DNA from: Tetraselmis striata
Taxonomy: Eukaryota; Chlorophyta; Chlorodendrophyceae; Chlorodendrales; Chlorodendraceae
NCBI GenBank assembly: GCA_006384855.1
Contig: VCJN01001381.1
Coordinates: 103,728 to 167,727 of the forward strand
Direction: 5' to 3'
Length of the DNA: 64,000 bases
The position numbers were made by a program, and so were the translations under genes. The notes beneath the pieces are model-generated. The model was not told where the DNA came from, made no database searches, and worked only from the letters and a program-made list of their open reading frames with translations. Below are positions 47,881-56,977 of the stretch, one piece after another. Position 1 is the stretch's first letter. Each line of letters opens with the position of its first letter.

Positions 47881-48324
47881 ATGCCGACACATGACTCGCC
47901 AGGGCTGGTGCAGACCCCTGGCCGCAAGTTGCGCTCCGTCAACTTGCCGACTTATTTCTCGCCTGTCCTGTCGGCGGTGGGGCAAGGCAAGCTTTCGTCG
48001 GCTGCCGGCGAAGGCGCGTCGCCCCGCTCGCCTGGAGACTGCTACTGCGCAAGCCCAGGCTATGTGCGCTTTGTCGACAAGCGCGCTCCAGACAAGCTGC
48101 TCAACACGGCGGGAGCGCCCGTCGGCCCCGGCACCCCCGCCGCTCAATTGACATGTTATGAGCTCGGCTACAGCAGGAGCGGCGGCGGGCTCAAGCTCAC
48201 TCGCCACCTTGCAGACGACCCCCATAGGGCAGGGGCTAAGCGGCGAGCGGGGGCGGATCCCGAGGCGGCCTCCAACGTCGAGACTGCCGTGCTTTTCATC
48301 CAAGACACCACAGCAGGCAACTGA
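47881..48324 (+). CDS. Uncharacterised Ser/Pro-rich protein, duplicate 2
   Basis: 147 residues starting MPTHDSPGLVQTPGRK, about 85% identical to the product at 41248. The block YVRFVDKRAPDKLLNTAGAP is unchanged. Indels relative to the other copy are 3 or 6 bases and sit in the S/P-rich and C-terminal parts; the protein ends FIQDTTAGN. Function unknown. As in unit 1 it lies about 1.1 kb upstream of the coiled-coil gene. Confidence 0.6.
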   Translation: MPTHDSPGLVQTPGRKLRSVNLPTYFSPVLSAVGQGKLSSAAGEGASPRSPGDCYCASPGYVRFVDKRAPDKLLNTAGAPVGPGTPAAQLTCYELGYSRSGGGLKLTRHLADDPHRAGAKRRAGADPEAASNVETAVLFIQDTTAGN

Positions 48325-49456
48325 TGATTGCGCGGCCCGCCCTTTCTTTCGCCATCCTATCTCACACAACATTAGAGTCGACAGTATACTCGCCCCTGTC
48401 CCCTCCTTCCCTTCGTTGCTTCTCGGCCCTCATGTCAGACGTAGTATTTCGGTATTTAAAGATACCTGCTGTACATTCTGCGCGGGCTGTTCCAGCCCTT
48501 TACACTCGCTCGCGGTGTCATTATCATCACCGATTCACCGAGCCCTGCGGTCGGCGGCAAGGTCCCAGTATTTCAGTGCATGAATCGCGTTCATTCCTGT
48601 ACCGAGCGAGCAGGATCCGTCCACGACGTTGGTGTGAGCGATATAGCTAAACGCTGATTACGGCGAGATATACCAGTCTACTCGCGCCTTAGTATAGGCG
48701 GATGGGGAACTCGATTTGCCTCGTCGCTGGTGGGCATTATGATGCGCTGAGACGACTACTCGACGAGTGCCATCAGTCCTGGGAAATATTCACAATTCAA
48801 TGCAACGACTAGTTCGTATCGTCTTAATACTCCTACTATTAGAAGTTGTATGATACCCTGATACTAAGCTACGAGTACAAGGACGCGCGTTGTAATGAAA
48901 GTTGATTAGGATGCCAACTATAGGGGGCAGCAGCGTAAATTGATTAGTGTACTATCGTCGAGTGTGCCAGTAATGCCGTCGCCGTGATGGGGCCAATCAT
49001 CCCACAACTTTCCATGCTGCAAGATAAGCGCCCTTGGCCGCGCCTCGCTGGGTTAAAGTAGCACACATAAGGTGCCTTCGATTCCATAGGACGGTGCATG
49101 CTTATACCGCCCGGACCGCAGGCTAAGCGCGGGCTGGCCCCTTGGACAACAATGCCCCCCCGTCACCTCTTATTATATTCAAGGAATGGTTGTTTCCCAC
49201 CTAAGGGTGTGAAAGTATCACGTTCACGCCTTATACATTAGAATTCATTGATATGCTCGGAGACAATTAGATGTGCTGGGTTCAGCTAGGCCAAGTAGTG
49301 TATCAGCATCGTTAATGGAGTTTGTAGAATGTGACTACATGGTTGCTTTGACAGATGCAGGAAAATGAAGCCAACATTATTACCTCATCCGCATTTGCCT
49401 GGTGGCCGCTGCCATAGGTTCGTTTCTTACAAGCGCCTGTTGAGCGCGCGCTGCAG

Positions 49457-51994
49457 GATCGGCAAGGTTGCGGGAGGCCGCTGAGAAATCTCCAGACGGC
49501 CAAAATTACCTCGACAAGATAATGCAGAGAATGGCCCAGTTGGAGGACAGGATGGAACGGAGGAAGATGGAGGCCAAGAAGGTCGTCAACTGAGAATTGT
49601 CAACTCACATGAGGGGAATCTGGATTGCTTGCAAAATGTTGCTTGATGCCATGGCCGTCCTATGCACGGCTTCGCTTCGTCATGCATGGTGACTGACCAT
49701 CCACTGCTTTATACTACCTGCAGGACAAGGACGAGCTGACACAGGAGCTGGCCAAGCAGAAGATGCATGCCAAGCAGGTTGGTGACGCAAAGCTTTCGCG
49801 CGATACACGCGCTCTACTGATATCTGAATGCCACAAAGGGATCACATATGTTTACAAACACAGATCATTGTCACAAGGTCATCAACTCAGTGTATATTGT
49901 GCCGACTCATATGAATGAAATTTGGATTGCTGGATGCATGCACGGCTGCCGCGCATGCATGGCGACTCACTATCCACTGCTGTCTACCGCCTGCAGGCTC
50001 ATGAAGAGATGGCCAAGCAGAGGATTGAAGCCCTGCAGGTTGTGACAATGGCATCCGCGCAATACACGGGCCATACTGATACCTGTGTGCCACAAAGGGA
50101 TAACATCTGTTTACAACGAAATAGTATTGTCACAAGGTCATCAACTCAGTGTAGTGTCAACTCATGAGCGAGGCTCAATTGCCGGTGCATGGTGACTGAC
50201 CATCCACTGCTTTATACTACCTGCAGGACAAGGACGAGCTGACACAGGAGCTGGCCAAGCAGAAGATGCATGCCAAGCAGGTTGGTGACGAAAAGCTTTC
50301 GCGCGATACACGCGCTCTACTGATATCTGAATGCCACAAAGGGATCACATATGTTTACAAACACACATTATTGTCACAAGGTGTATATTGTGCCGACTAA
50401 TATGAATGAAACTGGATTGCTGGATGCATGCACGGCTGCCGCGCATGCATGGCGACTCACTATCCACTGCTGTCTACCGCCTGCAGGCTTATGAAGAGAT
50501 GGCCAAGCAGAGGATTGAAGCTAAGCAGGTTGTGACAATGACATCCGCGCAATACACGCGCCCTACTGATACCTGTGTGCCACAAAGGGATCACGTCTGT
50601 TTACAACGAAATAGTATTGTCACAAGGTCATCAACTCAGTGTATTATCATCTCATGAGCGAGGCTCAATTGCCGGTGCATGGCGGATCCCCGGGCCTTTG
50701 TATGCACAGCTGCCGTGCATGCATGGTGACTATCGATCCACTGCTGTTTCCTACCTGCAGGAGCTGACGCAGGAGCTGGCCAAGCAAGAGATGAAGCTCA
50801 ACAAGGTCATTGCTTCCAACGTCCTACTCGTATGTTGATTAAATTGCTCCTGCATGCCTACGTGCGTGTTTCTGCCGCATGCGGATCGGCCAAAACAGCA
50901 ACGACGACGATTTACTTGCGGTGTATTATTTCAGCTTCATTATTTCCTCGAAATATGTGCGGGGTGTTACGGGCAGTGCATGTACGACCTTTGGGTACCA
51001 GCACGCTCGTCAGCATCGCGCGCCCCGCACGCGAGTGGGTACAGCTGTATGAGTATGCACACAGTATTTCTGCAACGGGTGGTCACTTGTATGAACGGAC
51101 GTGAATTTCACCTGCTGCCCTGAATTGCCAAATGTAGTTGCGCTCAGGTTGTTCATGCATGGTGACTAACGGTCCACTGCTGGTCACTACCTGCAGGAGC
51201 TGACGCAGGAGCTGGCCAAGCTGAGGATGGAGGCCAAGCAGGTGACTATTGTTAATGGAAACATACAGCTGGAATGGAATTGCAACCTGCTCAGCTGCTG
51301 TCCAGCACTGTCAAATGCAATACAAATGTTGGCTCTCTATTACTGCGCAGTGTGGTGGCTGACGACTGCCCCATGTGGGCTACCCATTGCAGGAGCAGGA
51401 GGCGTTCAGTCGCGAGATGTATAATGCGTTCCTCGAACTTCAGTCGCAGATATGGACGCCGCAGGACATGCACCGCATGCAGGTCGGTGTAGTGGCTGAC
51501 CCTGAACTGCAGTGTGCTCACCTGCTGCCCCGCATTACCAAATATAGCATGGCTGATCTTAGGCAGGGGCGGTCTATCGTTGCGCATGCATGATGGCTGA
51601 CTGACTATTATATGATGCTGCTGTGGACCTGTGGCCGGTGGCACACCAGCACGAGAAGTTCAGCGCGACCCAGTCGTGGTGGTGGCCCGAGGTCTCGTAT
51701 GACGCCGAGATCGCAGAGCTCTCGAGGGAGGCGGCCCGGACAAGGTCAATGATTGAGAAGCTCGAAAGCAAGGCTGCGCTCCACGAGGACAGCATCACGG
51801 AGCTCGAAGGCAATGCTGCCCTCCACGAGGAGAGCATCACGGAGCTCGAAGGCAATGCTGCGCTCCACGAGGAGAGAATCACGAAGCTCGAGGGCAATGC
51901 TACGCTCCACAAGGAGAGGATCACGGAGCTCACCAACCAGGTTTGGGATTTCCAAGACAAGCACATGGACCTAAGGAAGCTCTTCAGCAGCTGA
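49457..51994 (+). CDS. Coiled-coil protein built from tiny duplicated exons, duplicate 2 (9 exons seen, 5' end unresolved)
   Basis: Exons: 49457-49581, 49724-49777, 49997-50038, 50227-50280, 50487-50528, 50761-50805, 51197-51241, 51393-51482 and 51650-51994. It matches the gene at 42634 exon for exon, except that the 54-base and 42-base exons occur twice (products DKDELTQELAKQKMHAKQ twice, AHEEMAKQRIEALQ and AYEEMAKQRIEAKQ). The exon made of ELTQELAKLRMEAKQ is 45 bases here against 36 in the other copy. The last exon has four 14-residue units (LEGNAALHEESITE type) and ends at LRKLFSS. The acceptor used in the other copy (GTGGCAG) reads GTGGCCG here, and the next AG, 12 bases on, keeps the frame. 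It is a coiled-coil protein of unknown role. TGTAA follows at 52167. Confidence 0.7.
49690..50655 (+). repeat. Tandem duplication of a two-exon module in unit 3
   Basis: Two copies of about 490-503 bp in tandem, each with a 54-base exon, a 42-base exon and their introns. Unit 1 has a single copy, so the step happened after the units separated or was lost in unit 1. Confidence 0.85.
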
Positions 51995-52407
51995 GGAGCA
52001 CTCGTGCATCGATGTGCACCGCTTCAACTCAATATGATTCCACCCACCGGGGCTGCGAGGCTTTACTGCGCGAATTTGTTATTGGCACAAGCAGCCTGCC
52101 CTTCTGCGTATCAACCACCACAGCAAGCAGCGCCGCCCATGGCGTTTGCCGGGCTCCCACTGGTAGCTGTAAACACCTATGCCGCTGAGTATATACAAGC
52201 ACTCTTGCTGAAGTTGATCGGCATAATGAAAACGTGGGGCCTTGTCATTCCATTGTTAGGAACGACATTGTGGCAGTCCCTAATTATAGTATAGTGCCTG
52301 AAGCAGCACCTGAAAGAGGAGGCGCCGCCCAGCCGGAAATCCAAAGCTGCGGTGGAATGTGGGAAGGCACAGGCAGCTAAGAAGGCAGGGGGGGGCAATC
52401 TGCAGAG

Positions 52408-52422
52408 TTTAGGGTTTTAGGG
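52408..52422 (+). repeat. Telomere-like repeat pair
   Basis: TTTAGGGTTTTAGGG, identical to 38824-38838. The two sites lie on either side of the duplicated block. Confidence 0.6.
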
Positions 52423-52439
52423 TCTTTTGGGTTTAATAG

Positions 52440-54417
52440 CTGGCAGCTGCTGCACTTGCTAGCTTGCCGCTATACTGTGCCGCCCAGCACGGGCTGCAAC
52501 AGCGCACACCTCCCCCCGTCCCCTCCCCCCCAACCCCTCTGCCGACTTTATGTAGGCGTTTGTGTTTCGCGCCCACTGCAACACATCAACACGCAGCCCC
52601 TGTCGCGGTACTGTCAGTTTTAACCCTTAACACAACTTAGAGATTATTGGTATGCGGCATTGGTGACAACGATGAACAGGCTGCGGCGGCTATGTGTGCG
52701 GCAAAAATCCATAATCCTGGAAGTGGCCCCTAGCAGGCGCCAACATCGGGCTTCATGCCTTATATCGAGGGTCCCCGTAACAGCGATAAACGATGCCGTT
52801 ACAACCTCCCCTCCATGTATGACGTTGATTGGGGTGTAAACTAAGTTTGTAAGGCGGCACAGCGGTGGCCGGTTGGCGCCAAATTGCCGCGTGCCCGGGC
52901 TGCGAGGGACAGCCCGGTTGTGGCGCGGAGCGCGTCGAGGTTGCACATACATCTGGCGCATGGATCGTTACTGCCCGGAGATGGTGGCCTTCTACGCCGG
53001 CGGCATGAGAGGCTCTCATGTCGCGTGGCTGTGGAGCATATATGACGAGCAGCATGGGAGAAGGGCCCCCGTGCATACGGATTTCAGAAAACCTCTTGAT
53101 TATCTTGCTGAGGCCGGGGTGAATGGAGTAGAAGCGGCTACCCTGATGGTGCGGACAGCAGGAGAGTGCAATCAATGCTCGCCCATATCGCTTGCCGGCA
53201 TGATTTGTCCGCGACCCGGAAGTGACCCGCAGGGCAAGAACCGCCCAACATAGTCGGTGAGCAGCGCCAAATGAGACAGAGCCCCGGCATAACATAGATC
53301 CCCCCCTCCCCCCGAGAACATGTAATTTTTTTTGTCTGATATTGGGTTTCTAGTTATGGGAGGCCGAATCATTATGTTTACAGTTGAAATCTGGGCTCAG
53401 GGGTTTTTGTGGCATTCGTTTTATCCACATGAGCTGCTGGGAGTCGTGCAACAACACCATACCATAATACATGCATGCATAATACTGTGCTATATGTAGT
53501 GGTGTTGGCATGGCTTGGCAGAGCTTTTAAAATGAGTACATCCGCTACTCCGCCAGCATGCTTCTTTCATGTGTCAATTTTTTGATGTTTCAAGATCGCC
53601 GCCGATCAAAAAGTGTACAACAATACAAACGGTTGGGAGCCAATGATGGCGCATTGCTTGTTTGCGGTGCACGCGTGTGTCGTGAGGATCAGCAGTCCAA
53701 GGTTTTGCAAGCTCCACTGAGGTGGCGGCTTCGAGGGCTGATAAAGCATCCAGGGCGATACATCAGGGTTTCTGTGACAGACGCCCCTCGGCACCTCCGC
53801 TTCATGTACTGCAAGCTGATGGTTAGACTTGCACGGGCGCAGACATGCCAAACCAACAGCAACGGCAGAGGACCTTTGGGCCGGTCGCTGGCGTGATCCG
53901 GCGCTCGCAGGGCGCCTCGCCAGTCGGAAGAAGAGTCTTAAAGGAAACAGAAAATGGCAGTTTGGTGAGGCCAATTATGGCCTGGGTGCTATAATGCACG
54001 CCATGCACCGTCACCGCGGACATGAAGGTCACTTGACACTGTGATAGTAGGCAATTTCGGCCCTGATTCATATCATTGTCAATGCACATCCAAGTGGGAT
54101 TCATTGCCAAAAAAAGTGAGATGATTCCAGGCATCCAGAGGTTGCAGCAGTGGTGTACTCGAAGTAGGGAATTACAACTTTCACTTACATTGGGGGCTCC
54201 GACAAATGCCCTCGCTCTACTGATGCCGCATATACTCTTTCGGCTGTTGTCCACTGACGACTAACTACACCTGCCAGAGTGGTCTGGTCCATAGCACAGA
54301 AGAAAGGAGGTTGCGAGACACCCCGCCGAGGTGCCAGTCGGCGAGGCTCTCCCGCCCCAGCCAGGCTCACCACGGCGGTACAAAAACTACCCGCCCTCCT
54401 AAGAAGTCGAGTAGAGC
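52440..54417. other. Intergenic stretch with unassigned frames
   Basis: A 126-codon plus-strand frame (52873-53253, containing CPEMVAFYAGGMRGSHVAWL) and a 112-codon frame (53558-53896) look protein-like in places but match no family I know, and each is interrupted downstream. They are probably decayed transposon or gene fragments. Confidence 0.3.
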
Positions 54418-54828
54418 TTAGAGTTTGGGGCCGGAGATGGCGATGCTTCGTGGGACGGCGCTCGCATGTTTCTTCAGTGTCAGTGTCAGCACGCCCTTGT
54501 CCATGCTCGCCGAAATGTCCTCCGTGCTCACGTCGTCGGGCAGCCTGAAGCTACGGCGGAAGTTGCGGGCTGGGCGCTCCGCACGAAGCACCTTGGTGCC
54601 CTCCGGCTGGGCCTCCTTCGCCACGTTGCCGACCACCGTCAGCACGCGGTTGTTCAGGTCGAGCTTGACATCGTCTTGTCCGAGGCCGGGTAGGTCAGCG
54701 TAGACGTGGTACTCTGCCTCGTGCTCAAACACTTCCAGCTCCACCTGCTGCCTCCGTGGAGCCGACTGCGTGTCGAACTCCATCTCGAAGAATGGCTGCA
54801 GGAGCGAGCGCGGAATAGCCAGCGACAT
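54418..54828 (-). CDS. Small heat shock protein (HSP20), divergent type
   Basis: 136 residues, no intron. It starts MSLAIPRSLLQPFFEMEF, with an alpha-crystallin domain carrying DLPGLGQDDVKLDLNN, RSFRLPDDVSTEDISASMDK and the GVLTLTLKK motif, and a short tail. It is clearly less close to the proteins at 12175 and 55834 than these are to each other. Head-to-head with the gene at 55834 across about 1 kb that contains heat shock elements. A TATA-like TATTTAT lies on this strand at 54991-54997. Confidence 0.92.
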   Translation of the reverse strand: MSLAIPRSLLQPFFEMEFDTQSAPRRQQVELEVFEHEAEYHVYADLPGLGQDDVKLDLNNRVLTVVGNVAKEAQPEGTKVLRAERPARNFRRSFRLPDDVSTEDISASMDKGVLTLTLKKHASAVPRSIAISGPKL

Positions 54829-55037
54829 GGTTTGCTCGCGACACGGGTTGGTTTGAGGAAGATAGGGTACACGGTAGAATCGAGCGTAAATGCTGTGAGA
54901 GTGTAGCTGCTAGGCGGAGGTATGAAGATACGCCAAGTAAGCAGAGGTCGTTTGTGGGTATTTGCTGTGTGAAACCCCTGGTTCCTGACAATAAATAGCC
55001 GGCCGTTCCGAGCCGCCGACAAGGGTTGCGCTTGCTG

Positions 55038-55045
55038 TTCTCGAA
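55038..55045. promoter_or_regulatory. Short heat shock element (TTCTCGAA)
   Basis: Two inverted nGAAn units about 40 bp upstream of the TATA-like site of the minus-strand HSP20 gene. Confidence 0.4.
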
Positions 55046-55225
55046 CCGTCGTCGTCGCGGATGGGCGGTGCGGGAGTAGTGACCACAGCACCCGCCGGCG
55101 AAATGCCGAACACTTGAATACAATCTTATTTCACATTTAACTTTGTGCTACGATTTCCGGGTGAAACAAAGTCAGAGCGAGGGATTGTGCAACAACACTG
55201 CGGTCGAAGCTGGTCGAATCTGCGA

Positions 55226-55238
55226 GAACGTTCTAGAA
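55226..55238. promoter_or_regulatory. Heat shock element (GAACGTTCTAGAA)
   Basis: Three perfectly phased alternating units GAAnnTTCnnGAA between the divergent HSP20 genes, the consensus for trimeric heat shock factor. Confidence 0.7.
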
Positions 55239-55386
55239 GAAGCTTAACACATCCGGACATTTCCTCGCATGACTGTGTTGAGTGACAGTGAACGCTGATG
55301 AAGAAAGCACCCTATATGGCGGATATCCATTCTTCCCTTATAATCCCGTGTTTGATAGTCCCTGTTCTGCACACAATGACAGACTT

Positions 55387-55403
55387 TTCGGGAAGTTTCT
55401 AGA
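55387..55403. promoter_or_regulatory. Heat shock element (TTCGGGAAGTTTCTAGA)
   Basis: Four phased units (TTCnnGAAnnTTCnnGA), the last one partial, about 250 bp upstream of the TATA box of the plus-strand gene. Confidence 0.75.
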
Positions 55404-55649
55404 TTATTCATTTTTTTCTAATTATGCTGCGCCTTAACACTTATTTTAATCGAAATATTGCGATCCCAATCCCCCGCGCGGTGCGATGTGCGCGACCATT
55501 CGTATCACTGCATCGCAGTACTTTATTCGTTCCATGGTTTCAGACCACGACGACGACGATTACCGCAGGGTTACGACCGAGAGACGATGTCGGCACAGCA
55601 TGCGGACCTGTCCTCGCAGCACACGCGCTGGCCTGGATGCCCCTAGGGG

Positions 55650-55656
55650 TATATAA
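55650..55656 (+). promoter_or_regulatory. TATA box of the plus-strand HSP20 gene
   Basis: GGGGTATATAACCC, about 180 bp upstream of the start codon. Confidence 0.65.
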
Positions 55657-55833
55657 CCCAACCGGCGCAGGTCGTCCTGCAACAATCACAACTCCAATCA
55701 CCCAATTCAATACGCCAATTCATCTAACAGCGCCCTGTGACTCTGACTATCGATATTCAACAAGAACGTTTGATACTCTGCAAGCCGACAGCGACAACAA
55801 CACGGTAATTTGACAACTCTCGCAACCGCAGAA

Positions 55834-56298
55834 ATGGCTCTCGACCTCCACCGCGACTTTATGTGGCCATTCAGCGCCAGCGTATTTGGCGACAGTCCGT
55901 TTGGCAGCTCGGCGTTGGGTTCTCGCCTCGACTCCAGCAGCGACATGATGAAACTCGACTTACAGGAGCGTCCCGAGGCGTACGACATGTTCGCGGACAT
56001 GCCGGGCCTAGGCGAGAAGGACGTGAAGATCGAGCTGAAGAATCGGATGCTCACCATCAGCGGCGAGAGCAAGCATGAGAGCGAGGAGAAGGACGGCGAC
56101 CGGGTGTTGCGCAGCTCCTTCTCGCAGCGCAGCTTCATGCGCTCCGTGCGGCTGCCTCAGGACGTGGACGAGGAGGGTATTTCAGCCAGCATGGACAAGG
56201 GCGTGCTGAAGCTGACGCTGCCGAGGCGCAACGTCGAGGCTGGCAGCCGCGTGATCGCCGTCGAGGGCGGCAAGGCCCAGAAGCTCATCGAGGAGTAA
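55834..56298 (+). CDS. Small heat shock protein (HSP20, cytosolic class I-like)
   Basis: 154 residues, no intron. It starts MALDLHRDFMWPFSASVFG, then MPGLGEKDVKIELKNRMLTI, RSVRLPQDVDEEGISASMDK and GVLKLTLPRRNVEAGSR. It is the close paralogue of the gene at 12175 (same arm, same motif spacing). It holds unfolding proteins during heat stress. The ATG at 55834 is chosen because the paralogue starts at the matching place. The upstream region has strong heat shock elements and a TATA box; a TGTAA signal stands near 56538. Confidence 0.94.
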   Translation: MALDLHRDFMWPFSASVFGDSPFGSSALGSRLDSSSDMMKLDLQERPEAYDMFADMPGLGEKDVKIELKNRMLTISGESKHESEEKDGDRVLRSSFSQRSFMRSVRLPQDVDEEGISASMDKGVLKLTLPRRNVEAGSRVIAVEGGKAQKLIEE

Positions 56299-56977
56299 GA
56301 GCTTCATCACCTGGTTGCCAACCGCTTGACAGCACGGACAAGGGACAGAGACGCGCTTGTCCATCAAGCGTAGATAGACAACACATATGGGCAAGTACAC
56401 AGCTTGAGCCAGCAGAGTAGAATGCCACCTAGTTGGGAGACCAAAAGCTCTCCAAAGTTTTGATCGGTACATATTGTATGGGGATCACCCCACCCCTCTC
56501 CTGCCAGTAATTACCAACAGCACTGGCGATGGGGGCTGATGTAATACAGTGTAAGCAAAGTTGAAAAACAAATGAACTCGTTGATTCCCAATCGCATGGC
56601 CATTAATAGCGCCAATCCAACCCTTCAGCACTGCAATCTCATCTCTCTCGCTCTGTCATGTACACACCATGCATGTTTCCTGCCTATGTATGCTCCAGGC
56701 ACCTGATTGAAAATAGCACAACTTGCGCCAGGTGGATGATAAGCAACACTCCTTTACTCCCGCATATAAAGGGCCAGCCGCTTTACGGTTACATGGCAAC
56801 AACACAGAAATATGCTAAAAGTTCTAAGCACCACCACAGCCACAGTATGAAAATCAAGCGGCAGCAGCTAATCCTTTGAATGGCTCTCGAGGGAATCTGC
56901 GGGGGAATGTGCTACCATGCACGGAGGGCGTCAGAATGATTCTAAGGGATGGTGTCCTCACCCAGCCTATACGGACA
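56299..56977. other. Gap between the convergent HSP20 and GEX1-like genes
   Basis: Shared 3' side of both genes, with no reading frame of note. A TTACA (TGTAA on the minus strand) near 56787 could end the GEX1-like transcript. Confidence 0.35.

Larger units (their letters stand above)
46700..52290 (+). repeat. Segmental duplication, unit 3
   Basis: About 5.6 kb, homologous to unit 1 in the same order and orientation, longer mainly through an internal duplication (49690-50655). It starts abruptly at CCCCTGAGTAGGGGCTCCGC. A C run (47759-47782) lies in it that is absent at the same place in unit 1. Confidence 0.8.
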
